Notes: generated by a model from the sequence alone, not told the origin. A DNA stretch of 64,000 nucleotides from Nocardia flavorosea (GCF_015477805.1 NZ_JADLQL010000005.1:248001-312000), one strand, 5' to 3'. Positions 53,779-63,031 are shown, counted from the stretch's first letter. Made by a program: numbers and translations.

Positions 53779-54831
53779 ATGAGTGCACCCGGGATCCGGC
53801 GGCTGCCCGTGGCGGCTTTGATTGCCGGTTTCACCGTGGCGCTGGCCGTCGTCTCCGTTCTCGCGTTGATGTTCGGCGCGGTGCATATTCCGTGGCGTGC
53901 CACGGTGGGTTTCCTGTGGGCCGAACTCACCGGCGGTGTCGTCATGGCGACGGATATCGCCGAGTACCGGATCGTTGTGGATTCCCGGTTGCCGCGGGTC
54001 GTGCTGGCGGCGACTGTCGGCGCCGGACTGGGTGGCGTGGGGTTGCTGGTTCAGGCCATGGTGCGCAACGCCCTCGCCGATCCCTATGTTCTGGGTATTT
54101 CGTCGGGTGCGTCGGTGGGCGCGACCGCGGTCGTGCTGTTCGGCGCTTTCGGTGCGCTGGGGGTGTACGCGTTGTCGTCGGCGGCTTTCGCCGGAGCGTT
54201 CGGCGCCACTGTCCTCGTCTATCTGATGGCCCGGTCGAGTGCGGGGCTGGTGCCGTTGCGGCTGGTGCTCACGGGTACCGCCGTCGGCTACGGCTTTTCC
54301 GCGGCGACGACGGTGCTGGTGTTCATGGCGCCCCATGGTGATGCGGCTCGTTCGGTGATGTTCTGGCTGCTCGGCAGTCTCGCCGGGGCGACCTGGCAGA
54401 TGGTCCCGTTGGTGGTCACCGTCGCCGTGGTGGGCCTGGCGATCATCGCGGTGTGCGCGCGGCAGTTGAATGCCCTGTCGATGGGTGATGAGGTCAGTGC
54501 CGCGCTCGGTCTCAATGCTGCCCGGTTCCGTCTGCTGCTCTTCGTCGTTTCGGCCGCGATGACGGGCTGTTTCGTCGCAGTGTGCGGGGCCGTCGGTTTC
54601 GTCGGCCTGGTGGTGCCGCACGTCGCCCGGCTGCTGGTCGGCGCCGACCACCGGCGGCTGATCGTGGTTACCCCGCTGCTGGGCGCGGTGTTCCTGGTGA
54701 CGGCCGACCTCGTGGCCCGGATTCTCCTGCCGCCGCAAGAGTTACCGCTGGGCGCCGTCACGGCCGCGGTGGGTGTGCCCGTATTCGTGCTGCTGATGCG
54801 GCGGCGCGGCGCGATGACCGGGGGCGGCTGA
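53779..54831 (+). CDS. FecCD/BtuC-type ABC permease
   Basis: 350-residue membrane subunit with about ten helices. SRLPRVVLAATVGAGLGGVGLLVQ and the coupling-helix region GAVGFVGLVVPHVARLL are typical of cobalamin/siderophore importers. The upstream cobalamin riboswitch makes corrinoid (or cobalt-related) import most likely. ATG 53779 is preferred, but TTG 53701 with GAGGGAG upstream would add 26 residues. Overlaps the ATPase gene by TGATG. Confidence 0.92.
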   Translation: MSAPGIRRLPVAALIAGFTVALAVVSVLALMFGAVHIPWRATVGFLWAELTGGVVMATDIAEYRIVVDSRLPRVVLAATVGAGLGGVGLLVQAMVRNALADPYVLGISSGASVGATAVVLFGAFGALGVYALSSAAFAGAFGATVLVYLMARSSAGLVPLRLVLTGTAVGYGFSAATTVLVFMAPHGDAARSVMFWLLGSLAGATWQMVPLVVTVAVVGLAIIAVCARQLNALSMGDEVSAALGLNAARFRLLLFVVSAAMTGCFVAVCGAVGFVGLVVPHVARLLVGADHRRLIVVTPLLGAVFLVTADLVARILLPPQELPLGAVTAAVGVPVFVLLMRRRGAMTGGG

Positions 54832-55601
54832 TGCGTGTCGACTACGTCGATGTCACCGTGGCGATCGGCGGTACGACGATCGTCGAGGCGGTGACCCTGA
54901 CCGCCGAATCCGGGCAGTTCATCGGCATCGTGGGCCCGAACGGCAGCGGTAAATCCACGCTGCTGCGTTGTCTGTACCGCGCCGTATCCCCGAGTTCTGG
55001 GCAGGTACTGGTGGACGGTAGGGATATCACCGCGATCGGGATGCGCGAGAACGCCCGCCAGGTGGCGGCGCTGACCCAGGACTCCACCACACCGTTCGAT
55101 TTCACCGCCGCCGAAATCGTGGCCACCGGCCGATTACCGCATGCGGGCCTACTGCGCGGCACCCACCGGCGCGACGACGAGATCTGCGCGGCGGCGATGG
55201 CGACGGCCGATATCGCCCATCTCGCCGATCGCGGTTTCCTGTCGCTGTCGGGCGGGGAACGCCAGCGCGTCCTGATCGCCCGGGCGCTGGCCCAGCAGCC
55301 GCGAGTCCTGGTCTTGGACGAACCGACCAATCACCTCGATGTGCGCCACCAGTACAGCGTCCTGTCCGCGGCGCGGGACCTGGGTATCACCGTGGTCGCG
55401 GCATTGCACGACCTGAATCTGGCTGCCCAGTACTGTGACCGGCTCTTCGTCCTGCACGCGGGCCGGCTCGTCTGCGCGGGACCGCCGGACGAGGTGATCA
55501 CCGCGGAGGTGATCGTCCGCTGGTTCTCGATCGGCGGCCATATCGTCACCCATCCCCGGCTCGGTGTTCCGCAGATCATCTTCGACGAGAAGGACTTTTA
55601 G
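54831..55601 (+). CDS. ABC transporter ATPase (BtuD/FecE type)
   Basis: 256 residues. Walker A GPNGSGKST is at 35-43, the signature LSGGERQ at 139-145, and Walker B VLVLDEP at 159-165; the H-loop histidine is in VAALHDLNLAAQYC. It powers the riboswitch-controlled importer. Start ATG 54831 overlaps the permease stop. Confidence 0.95.
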   Translation: MRVDYVDVTVAIGGTTIVEAVTLTAESGQFIGIVGPNGSGKSTLLRCLYRAVSPSSGQVLVDGRDITAIGMRENARQVAALTQDSTTPFDFTAAEIVATGRLPHAGLLRGTHRRDDEICAAAMATADIAHLADRGFLSLSGGERQRVLIARALAQQPRVLVLDEPTNHLDVRHQYSVLSAARDLGITVVAALHDLNLAAQYCDRLFVLHAGRLVCAGPPDEVITAEVIVRWFSIGGHIVTHPRLGVPQIIFDEKDF

Positions 55602-56612
55602 ATGAGGCTTCCCCGGATACTCGTGGCACTGGCGGTCACGGCCGCAGTCGGATCGACGGCGTGCGGCGCCGAGGTGCAGCAGCCCGCCGGGGCGGCCACC
55701 GGCGCGGCGGTGACGGTCACCAACTGCGGTGCGCCGCTGACGGTCGAGGGCGTCCCCGAACGGGTGGTCACCAACGACACCGGTATCACCGAGATGATGT
55801 TCGCGCTCGGGCTCGCCGACCGGCTGGTGGGACACACGAGTTATCCCGGGAAGGAACGCGATATCGCTTCGTCGCCGTGGAAGGCCGATTTCGAGCGGAC
55901 GCCGCTGCTCGGTGACGCGTTCACCCGTGAGGTCGTCCAGGCGGCCGATCCCGATTTCGTCTTCGCCGGGTGGAACTACGGGTTCAAGGAGTCCACCGGA
56001 CTCACCCCGGACTGGGTCCGTTCGATCGGCGCGGTGCCGTACCAGTTGACCGAGGCGTGCCGGCAACCCGGAACGGACCGCCGCGGCGTGATGGAACCGC
56101 TGGACGCGCTCTACACGGATCTGGCCAATCTCGGGGATATCTTCGGTGTGCGCGCGCGGGCCGATCAGCTCATCGCGCAATACCGGGACCAGGTCGCGAA
56201 AGCCGCCGCCGGCGCCCCCGCCGGGCAGGAACCGGCCCGGGTGTTCCTGTTCGACAGCGCAACTGCCGAACCGTTCACCTCGGGCCGGCATGCGGCGCCC
56301 TCGCAGATCATCCGGGAAGCGGGCGGTAGCAATATCTTCGACGATCTGAACGATTCGTGGACCACCGCCTCGTGGGAAGCGGCGGCGCAACGGGATCCGC
56401 AGGCGATTCTGATCGTGGACTACGGGGCGGGACCGGAGAATTCGGTGCAGGCGAAGATCGAACAGCTGCGTACGCACCCGCTGATGGCGGGTACCACGGC
56501 GGTCCGGGAGAACAATCTCCTCGCATTGCCCTATGCCGCGCTGGTGGAGGGACCGCGAAACCCGCAGGCCGTGGTCACCGTCGCCGAATTCCTGCGCTCC
56601 AGGGGTTATTAG
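55602..56612 (+). CDS. Periplasmic-binding lipoprotein of the ABC importer (BtuF-like)
   Basis: 336 residues. The lipobox STAC gives the lipidated C21. The two-lobed helical-backbone fold is indicated by PERVVTNDTGITEMMFALGLADRLVGHT and later GGSNIFDDL. It captures the corrinoid or related ligand for the permease. ATG 55602 directly follows the ATPase stop. Confidence 0.92.
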   Translation: MRLPRILVALAVTAAVGSTACGAEVQQPAGAATGAAVTVTNCGAPLTVEGVPERVVTNDTGITEMMFALGLADRLVGHTSYPGKERDIASSPWKADFERTPLLGDAFTREVVQAADPDFVFAGWNYGFKESTGLTPDWVRSIGAVPYQLTEACRQPGTDRRGVMEPLDALYTDLANLGDIFGVRARADQLIAQYRDQVAKAAAGAPAGQEPARVFLFDSATAEPFTSGRHAAPSQIIREAGGSNIFDDLNDSWTTASWEAAAQRDPQAILIVDYGAGPENSVQAKIEQLRTHPLMAGTTAVRENNLLALPYAALVEGPRNPQAVVTVAEFLRSRGY

Positions 56613-56652
56613 TCGTGCCCTCGCCAGCCGGCCGGGCGACGGGCTCCGGAAC

Positions 56653-56790
56653 CGGCGCGCTGCGGCGGCGGTCACCATGCGCGCGGTCACCCGCCTCGCC
56701 AACCTGAGTCCCCACTACTTCTATGAAACCTGCAGCGACCGCGCAGGCCTGATCGCGATGTGTCGCATTCATGAGGAGCGAAGCCGGTGA
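56653..56790 (+). pseudogene. Remnant of a TetR-family regulator
   Basis: The frame ending at 56790 reads ...VTRLANLSPHYFYETCSDRAGLIAM, the recognition helix and following turn of TetR/AcrR proteins, then stops. No ligand domain follows, and the N-terminal helix is mostly missing. It looks like a leftover of a regulator whose body has been deleted. Confidence 0.55.
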
Positions 56791-57107
56791 GAAATGAATC
56801 GAGCTTGCGTTCAGCGGCGTCTTCGGCGACCTCGCGGACCATGACCACAGACCACGCCGTAATCACGGGGCGGGCGTTTGCCGCGTGGCGGGCAAGGTTT
56901 CGCCCGGCGTACGGGACTAGTCTGTAGCCGCGCTCGGCGAGCTTTCCGGCCGATCCACTGAGTCCGTTGCACCGCATCCGGGCGCGCACGGCCGCCGGAC
57001 CGAGCCCGCCACGGCGATCGATCCCGCACTCGGCGACGCCGTCGGCCGCGGTGACCGCGTGGTCGTGTATGCCCCCGTTGTTGTCCGTCGAAGGAAGGTG
57101 GTCGACC
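56791..57107. other. Gene-free stretch before the DUF5995 gene
   Basis: 317 bp downstream of the TetR remnant. No frame has a start signal plus protein-like composition. GAAGGAAGG near the end is the ribosome site of the next gene. Confidence 0.45.
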
Positions 57108-58025
57108 ATGCCGGATGTATGCGCCGGCGAACGGAGATATCCCGGAATCACCGCGTTCGCGCTCGTATTCGCGGCCATCTTCCTGGTTGTCCCACCTCGC
57201 GCCGAGGCCGTTGTCGCCGACAGCGCGTGTGGCGCACCGCTGGCCCCGGCCGCCGTCACCGAGATCGTCGAACTCTCCGATACGTCCGAACTGCTCGACG
57301 AGAGCACCGGTACCGCACCGGCCCGGCTCGAACGGGCGGTGGAACAGCATCGGCGGATCACCGAGATCCTGGTGGCTCACCGGGACCGGCGGGGCCTGCT
57401 GCCGCTGGGACTGGATGCCGTGGAGCGGGCCGCCGTCATGCCGTTGCAGCGCAACCCCCGCGTGTTCGACGACCCGGAGTGGGCGCACCGTATCAGCCTG
57501 GAACTGCTGACCCGTTTCCTGCGCAACCTGCATGCGGAATTCACCGGCGCACCGGCGGAACCGCAGTGGGCACACTATTTCGCGCTCACCCGGCAGTGCG
57601 AACTGTCCGCCGCGCGGGTCGCGATGGCGGGCTACAACGCCCATCTCACCGTCGACCTCGCCTATTCCGTGGCGGCGACGCAGGCGACACCGGCGAATGC
57701 GCACGACCATTTCACCATCGTCGACGCGATCGCGCGCCACGGTTTCCGCATCGTCGATCTCACGAAAGCCGTCTACGGTGGCGACCTCGGCCCGCTGTGG
57801 CGGTTCTATTTCGTGGGCGAGGGACTCGATGCCGTACTCGGCGCGGGGGTGGCCACCGGCCCCCTGCTGCGCCTGGCCGATGCGGGCGCCAATGTGGTGA
57901 TCTTCGGTAACGGCCTGGCCCTGCAGGATCCGGTCACCGCGCCGGCGGTCCGGGCGGAGATCGAGATCCTGTGGCGCAGCGCCGACGCCGCCTTCGAAGT
58001 ACTCGCCGCCCGCGGCGCGCTATAA
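57108..58025 (+). CDS. Secreted DUF5995 family protein
   Basis: 305 residues. A Sec signal (about 12-38, ending PRAEA) is followed by an all-helical protein containing FLRNLHAEFTGAPAEPQWAHYF and MAGYNAHLTVDLAYSV, typical of DUF5995. Enzymatic role unknown; the conserved histidines could bind metal. ATG 57108 has GAAGGAAGG upstream. Its stop overlaps the convergent FGE-like gene by six bases. Confidence 0.82.
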   Translation: MPDVCAGERRYPGITAFALVFAAIFLVVPPRAEAVVADSACGAPLAPAAVTEIVELSDTSELLDESTGTAPARLERAVEQHRRITEILVAHRDRRGLLPLGLDAVERAAVMPLQRNPRVFDDPEWAHRISLELLTRFLRNLHAEFTGAPAEPQWAHYFALTRQCELSAARVAMAGYNAHLTVDLAYSVAATQATPANAHDHFTIVDAIARHGFRIVDLTKAVYGGDLGPLWRFYFVGEGLDAVLGAGVATGPLLRLADAGANVVIFGNGLALQDPVTAPAVRAEIEILWRSADAAFEVLAARGAL

Positions 58026-58667
58026 GACCGAGCGGGCGACGCGGAACCCGATATCGTCGAGTCGCAGCGTCGGATGGCTGCGCCGTCGCACCGACGCCCG
58101 GCAGCTCCAGTGTTCGTCGAACCACCCGCCGCCGCGCAGTACCCGGTATTCGCCGTAGACGGCCGGATCGTAGAAGTCCCAGCACCATTCCCAGACATTG
58201 CCGAGCATGTCGGACAACCCCCACGCGTTGGGCCGCTTCCGGCCGACGGGATGCGCGGTACCGCCGGAATTGCCTCGGTACCACGCGATTTCGTCGAGCT
58301 CGCCGTAGCGGGGGCCCGTGGTCCCCGCCCGGCAGGCATATTCCCATTCCGCTTCGGCCGGCAAGCGATACCCGTCGGCGGACAGCGCCCGCTCGGTATC
58401 CGCCCCCGCGCCGCGATACACCGGGGTCAGCCCTTCTCGCTCGGACAACCGGTTACAGAAGCGCACGGCGTCGTCCCAGGACACGCTGTCCACCGGCAGC
58501 TCGTCTCCGGTCCCGTCCCCCATGATCGCCGCATATTGCGCCCGAGTCACCGGCCGCGCCGCCAGGCGGAACGCCGCCAGCTCCACCGGCCAGCGGTGTT
58601 CGGTCCGGCGATCCGACAGCTCCACCCGGCCCGCCCGGATATCCACCAAGGCGATCTCGATACTCAC
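58020..58667 (-). CDS. Formylglycine-generating-enzyme (SUMF1) family protein
   Basis: 215 residues with the C-type-lectin-like FGE fold: PVDSVSWDDAVRFCNRLS, YRLPAEAEWEYACRAG, NVWEWCWDFYD and RVLRGGGWFDE. The catalytic Cys pair of true FGE (which forms formylglycine in sulfatases) is not clearly conserved, so it may belong to the non-sulfatase branch. No sulfatase is in the window. GTG 58667 start. Confidence 0.87.
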   Translation of the reverse strand: MSIEIALVDIRAGRVELSDRRTEHRWPVELAAFRLAARPVTRAQYAAIMGDGTGDELPVDSVSWDDAVRFCNRLSEREGLTPVYRGAGADTERALSADGYRLPAEAEWEYACRAGTTGPRYGELDEIAWYRGNSGGTAHPVGRKRPNAWGLSDMLGNVWEWCWDFYDPAVYGEYRVLRGGGWFDEHWSCRASVRRRSHPTLRLDDIGFRVARSVL

Positions 58668-58724
58668 GGGTCGTGTCTATCAGCAGCGGAGTCAGGCCGG
58701 TCCGGCAGCCCGAATCGGCCGACG

Positions 58725-59111
58725 TCACCGTTTCAGCGGTAGCTGTAGCACCTGATCGTGCCGGGGCAGTGCACCCGAGCGGTGGAACGGCAGGTGGTAC
58801 ACGCGGGCAACGCATCCGGCGCCGCCCGCGGCGAACAGCCGGCCGCGTGGATCGAGCCCGAGCGCCGGTGTGCCCATCGCCGGACTCAGCACCGAATCGC
58901 GTCCGGTTCGCAGATCCGCCCGATAGACGGTCCCGTCCCACCGTGAGCCGAGGTAGGCGATCGGCGCAGGCCCCGATCGCGTTGCCTTCCGGGCAAACCC
59001 GGCCGGTAGTGCGATCGCGTCCGGAAACAGGCGGCGGTCCCCGCCACATCCGGTTACGGCGAGGGACGGCGCCGAGCGTCGCGTCGGTGACCGTGAGCTC
59101 GAGCAGCAGCC
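58725..59111 (-). pseudogene. Fragment of a secreted SMP-30/beta-propeller-like gene
   Basis: The minus-strand frame encodes LFPDAIALPAGF...APIAYLGSRWDGTVYRADLRTGR and LGLDPRGRLFAAGGAG, the N-terminal blades of exported SMP-30/gluconolactonase-like proteins. It then loses similarity after about 85 residues and stops. The expected remaining two thirds are missing. No start codon or signal peptide is intact in this frame. Confidence 0.6.
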
Positions 59112-59131
59112 GTACCCTCGAACCTCCAGAC

Positions 59132-59764
59132 CTAGTAGCCGACTGTGAAATGGCGCGCGACCTCGGGAGTCTCGAGCTCGTCCAGCACGGCGACGGCGAG
59201 ATCCTCGGCCGAGATCCGGGATCTGCCCGCGGCGTCGACCAGCAGTGTGGTCGTTGCGCGCCGGTAGGTTCCCGTCCGTGCTCCCGGTTCCAGTAGGGCA
59301 GGCGGACTCAGATAAACCCAATCGGCCGGATGATCGCGGCAGACCTCCAGTTGCACGACACTGGCGCTTGCGATGGTCCGGATCGATTCGGGTACGTATT
59401 CGGGATCATCGAGAACCAGCCGATCGGGATCGCCGGGAGACCGCAGCGGCGCGGCGCCACCGACGACCAGGATCCGGATCCCGTGCCCGGCCGCCGCATC
59501 GAGCATCGCGCGCGTAGTTGCCGCCACCGTTCGTTCCTGCCCGGGTGCCGGGCGGGTCGCGGCGACAACGGCATCCGCGCCGGCGAATACCTCACTCATC
59601 TGTGAGCGGTCGCTCGCGTCGCCCCGGACGGCGACGACACCGGGCGGCAGGGTACCCGGCCGCCCGTTCCGGAACACGGCCACCGGGTCGTGGCCCCGCT
59701 GGGCGGCTTCGGCGACGATACGGGAGCCGGCCATTCCGGCGGCGCCCACCACGGCGATCTTCAT
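59132..59764 (-). CDS. NAD(P)-binding reductase (NmrA/atypical SDR)
   Basis: 210 residues with the dinucleotide motif VVGAAGMAGSRI, a GDASDRSQMSEVFAGADAVV segment, and SPPALLEPGARTGTYR typical of flavin-reductase-like atypical SDRs. ATG 59764 has GAAGGAGA upstream and overlaps the permease stop (ATGA). Probably co-regulated by the divergent LysR protein. Confidence 0.88.
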   Translation of the reverse strand: MKIAVVGAAGMAGSRIVAEAAQRGHDPVAVFRNGRPGTLPPGVVAVRGDASDRSQMSEVFAGADAVVAATRPAPGQERTVAATTRAMLDAAAGHGIRILVVGGAAPLRSPGDPDRLVLDDPEYVPESIRTIASASVVQLEVCRDHPADWVYLSPPALLEPGARTGTYRRATTTLLVDAAGRSRISAEDLAVAVLDELETPEVARHFTVGY

Positions 59765-60714
59765 GGTGCGGTCTCCTTCGATACGAGAGCGGAAAACAGT
59801 GCGGGCCGGCGGGCCGGCGCGGGAAGCTGGCCCGCGACGATCGCGGCCAGCGCGAGCCCGAATCCCACGATCTGGATCGGGCCGAGTGTCTGCCTGAGCA
59901 GGACGGCGCCCAGAACGGCGGCGACCAGGGGCGAGAACAGCGCGAGGATCGCGACCGAGTTCACCGGCAGCGTGATGACACCGCGGAACCACAGGCCATA
60001 CGCGATCAGCCCGCCGAAGAGTCCGAGCCAGAGGTAACCGGCGACGGCCGGCAGGTCGATCGCCGGTGGTGTGCCTTCCACGAAGATCGTGAGCGGCACC
60101 AGGAACAGCCCGCCCGCCGCGAGCTGCCATCCGGCGAAGGCGGTCGGTGTCGCTGCGGCGGGCCGGCCCCAGCGTTTGGTGAGCGTCAGGCCCAGCGCCA
60201 TCGACGCCGCGGCGCCGAGCCCGGCGGCGATCCCGACCGGGTCGAAGACCGCGGCGGGTCCGAGTACCACCAGTCCGACCCCGGCCAATCCGACCGCGCC
60301 CCAGGTCATCCGCCATGCGGAGGGCCGCTCGTGCAGAACGGCCACCGCAAGTACCGCCACCGCCAGTGGTTGCGCGGCGGCCAAGGTTGCGGCGACGCCG
60401 CCGGGCAACCGTTCGGCCGCGATGAACAACAGCGGGAACAGCAGGCCGATATTGAGCACCCCGAGCACCGCGGCCTTACCCCACCAGGCGCCGCGCGGCA
60501 GGGTCCGGGTGAGCGCGATCGCGATCAGCCCGGCCGGCAGGGCCCGCAGCACGCCCGCGAACAGCGGGTGCCCGGCGGGAAGGAGTTCGGTGGTGACGAT
60601 ATAGGTCGTGCCCCATGCGACCGGTGCGAGCGCGGTGAGCGCGGTACGGGACAACCCGCCAGGGCCGGTTTCACCGGTTCCGCCGAGAGCCCGGTGTGCG
60701 ACTGAGCTTTTCAC
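59761..60714 (-). CDS. EamA/DMT-family exporter
   Basis: 317 residues, ten helices, two EamA repeats (APVAWGTTYIVTTELLPAG at the first; AFSPLVAAVLG-type end at the second). An inner-membrane metabolite or drug exporter. GTG 60714 start; first gene of the pair with the reductase, facing lysR. Confidence 0.9.
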   Translation of the reverse strand: MKSSVAHRALGGTGETGPGGLSRTALTALAPVAWGTTYIVTTELLPAGHPLFAGVLRALPAGLIAIALTRTLPRGAWWGKAAVLGVLNIGLLFPLLFIAAERLPGGVAATLAAAQPLAVAVLAVAVLHERPSAWRMTWGAVGLAGVGLVVLGPAAVFDPVGIAAGLGAAASMALGLTLTKRWGRPAAATPTAFAGWQLAAGGLFLVPLTIFVEGTPPAIDLPAVAGYLWLGLFGGLIAYGLWFRGVITLPVNSVAILALFSPLVAAVLGAVLLRQTLGPIQIVGFGLALAAIVAGQLPAPARRPALFSALVSKETAP

Positions 60715-60740
60715 ACTCGAAGTCTCATCCGGAACCTATT

Positions 60741-60771
60741 GATGAGTCCAACACATGTTTGTCACTCCATC
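60741..60771. promoter_or_regulatory. Candidate LysR binding region
   Basis: Imperfect dyad GATGAGT (60741-60747) and ACTCCATC (60764-60771) around ACATGT in the 79-bp divergent interval, where a LysR activator would be expected to bind. Confidence 0.35.
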
Positions 60772-60793
60772 GATCGCGGTACAAGATTGATCC

Positions 60794-61702
60794 ATGGAGC
60801 TTCAACAACTGCGCTACGTGCTGGCTGTCGCCGAGACGAACAATTTCACCCGCGCGGCCCAGCGCTGCCTGGTCGTCCAGTCCGCGCTCAGCCACCAGAT
60901 CGCCCGCCTGGAACGGGAACTCGGGGCGAAACTGTTCGAACGCACCAGCCGCCGGGTCCGGTTGACGCCTGCCGGCGCGGCCTTCCTACCGGCCGCCCGC
61001 CAATGTCTCGATGCCGCCGACCGCGCCGCCGCCGAGGCCGCCGCGGCGGTAGGCGAGGTTCGCGGACGCCTCGCCGTGGGTTTGATCCCCTCCGTCACCG
61101 CGGTCGATCTCCCGGGCGCACTCCACGATTTCCGCGGCCGCTATCCGCATGTCCGCATCAGCCTGCGAGTGGGGGCGAGCGAGGAACTCACCGAGCAGGT
61201 ACGCGAGGGGATCCTCGATATCGCTTTCCTCGGGCTGCCTACCACCGCACACCCGCACGGCGTCACCGCCCATGAACTCACCCGCGACCGGCTGGTCGCC
61301 GTGGTCGCGCCCGAGCATCCGCTGGCGGGCGAATCATCGGTCGATCTGCACCGGCTGTCGCGTGAAACCTTCGTCGACCTGCCGGCCGGGACCGCCGGAC
61401 GCGCACAGTCCGATCAGGCGTTCGCCGCCGCCGGAATCGAGCGTGAGGTCGCCTTGGAAGTGTCCTCGGCGGAGTACATCGCCCGGCTCGTCGCCCAGGA
61501 CCTGGGCGTGGCCATGCTGCCCTCCGCGTACGTGCCCCGGCTCACCGGCCTGGTCACGGTCGCCGTCTCCGATGCGCCGGCCCGGGTCGAATACATCGTC
61601 TGGAGCAGCCACACCCGCACTCCCGCCGCGTCGGCGTTCCTGTCCGTTCTCGATATTCCGCTGCACCAGAACACCGATCCCGAACGGGACACCATCGGGT
61701 AG
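60794..61702 (+). CDS. LysR-family regulator
   Basis: 302 residues. The winged helix at the N-terminus (MELQQLRYVLAVAETNNFTRAA, then QSALSHQIARLE) is followed by a periplasmic-binding-like effector domain. It probably controls the divergent exporter/reductase pair and itself. Inducer unknown. Confidence 0.92.
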   Translation: MELQQLRYVLAVAETNNFTRAAQRCLVVQSALSHQIARLERELGAKLFERTSRRVRLTPAGAAFLPAARQCLDAADRAAAEAAAAVGEVRGRLAVGLIPSVTAVDLPGALHDFRGRYPHVRISLRVGASEELTEQVREGILDIAFLGLPTTAHPHGVTAHELTRDRLVAVVAPEHPLAGESSVDLHRLSRETFVDLPAGTAGRAQSDQAFAAAGIEREVALEVSSAEYIARLVAQDLGVAMLPSAYVPRLTGLVTVAVSDAPARVEYIVWSSHTRTPAASAFLSVLDIPLHQNTDPERDTIG

Positions 61703-61714
61703 CGCGGCGCGGAG

Positions 61715-62338
61715 TTAGCGGGAGAGCACCGCCACCAGGAAATCCGAATCGGCGGTGAACGGGCGCAGATCCCAGGTCGAGAGCAGCAGGTCTTCGCGGA
61801 AGCCCTGTTCGGCGGCATCGGCGCGGAACTGCGCGAATTCGTAATCGCGGCCGGCGCCGAAGCCGACGACCAGCCGGCCCGCCGGCGCCAGATGCCGCGC
61901 GAAGGCGGCGAGCACGGCCGTGCGGGTGGCCGGTGCGAGGAACGTCACCACATTGCCCGCACAGACGATCACATCGAAATCGGCGGCGACGCCGCGGGCC
62001 GGGAGATCGAGTTCGGCGAGGTCGCCGACGAGCCAGGTGGGGCCGGGATAGTCGGTTTCGGCGGCGGCGATCAGCACCGGGTCCACGTCCACACCCACCA
62101 CCGCGTGCCCGGAATCGTGCAGGAATCCGCCCAGCCGGCCGGGCCCGCAGCCCGCGTCGAGCACCCGGCCGCGGCGGCCGAGCATCGCGTCGATGAGCCG
62201 AGCTTCCCCGAAGATGTCCTGGCCTTCGGCGACGAGGTCGCGGAAGCGCTGCACGTACCACTGCGAATGCTGCGGGTCGGCGGCGACGAGCTCCTCCCAT
62301 TTGCTCGGGACGCGCCCTTCGGGGGTGTGGGCGTTCAT
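61715..62338 (-). CDS. Class I SAM-dependent methyltransferase
   Basis: 207 residues with motif I VLDAGCGPGRLG, VGVDVDPVLI for the SAM ribose-binding acidic end, and ADFDVIVCAGNVVTFL as motif II. Substrate unknown. ATG 62338 has GAGGAGG upstream. It ends 13 bases from the convergent lysR stop. Confidence 0.9.
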   Translation of the reverse strand: MNAHTPEGRVPSKWEELVAADPQHSQWYVQRFRDLVAEGQDIFGEARLIDAMLGRRGRVLDAGCGPGRLGGFLHDSGHAVVGVDVDPVLIAAAETDYPGPTWLVGDLAELDLPARGVAADFDVIVCAGNVVTFLAPATRTAVLAAFARHLAPAGRLVVGFGAGRDYEFAQFRADAAEQGFREDLLLSTWDLRPFTADSDFLVAVLSR

Positions 62339-62384
62339 CGGTTTCCTCCTCGGCTCGGACTCGGCGGTATACACACCGCCACCA

Positions 62385-62525
62385 CACGGTACGGCCCGGC
62401 GGAGACTCCACAGCCGCGGCATCCGGCCGGCCACCCGGCCCAGCCCTACCCAGCGCAGCGCGGCCCGGTACGGTACGGCCCGGCGCGGTGCGGCCCGGCA
62501 GGTGCGGCCCGGTGCGGCGCGCGCT
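62385..62525. repeat. Degenerate GC-rich tandem repeat
   Basis: Units of the type GGTRCGGCCCGGC recur at 62388-62400 and repeatedly from about 62459 to 62523, upstream of the methyltransferase gene. Probably slippage-prone. The rest of the 62339-62641 interval shows nothing else. Confidence 0.65.
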
Positions 62526-62641
62526 GTCTTCGACGCCGATATTCCGCCGTATCCGGCGCTGCCGGGCTCGATTTCGGCACCCGTCCCTGGCATAGGCATG
62601 GGCGATACCGCGCGTCGCGGGGCTTACGGGCGACGCCGGTG

Positions 62642-63031
62642 TCAGCTCAGATGTTTACGCAGTACTTCCAGATGAGTCGGTTTGGCGTCGTCGAGCCGGG
62701 ACCGTCCGGCCGGGGTGAGTTTCAGGAAGTTGGCGCGCCGGTCGAAATCGCAGGCCGCGCGCTCCAGCAGACCTGCCTTCTCGAGCCGCGTCACCGTACG
62801 CGAGAGAGCGCTCTGGCTGAGATACATCTCCGCTTCGATGTCCTTCATCTTGACCTTTTCGGTCTGCTCCGCACCGCAGCGTCCGCCGAGGACCTGCAGG
62901 AGTTCGAACTCGCTGAGCCCGAGCTGATGCCGTGCCTGCAGCGCGTTCTCCAGCTCGCAGGACGTGCCGTGGTACAGGCGGAGCGTTTCCGACCACTTCG
63001 CGCAGACATCTTTGTCGGTGTCGTGGTACAT
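62642..63031 (-). CDS. MarR-family regulator
   Basis: 129 residues: dimerisation helices, then a winged helix with KDIEAEMYLSQSALSRTVTRLEKAGLLER and the wing DRRANFLKLTPAGR. Likely repressor of the divergent MFS exporter and itself. ATG 63031 follows TAATCT by six bases (leaderless). Confidence 0.92.
   Translation of the reverse strand: MYHDTDKDVCAKWSETLRLYHGTSCELENALQARHQLGLSEFELLQVLGGRCGAEQTEKVKMKDIEAEMYLSQSALSRTVTRLEKAGLLERAACDFDRRANFLKLTPAGRSRLDDAKPTHLEVLRKHLS

Noticed and set aside
56811..57740. 309-codon minus-strand frame opposite the DUF5995 gene
   Set aside because: Shadow of a secreted protein gene with a clear signal peptide and ribosome site on the plus strand.
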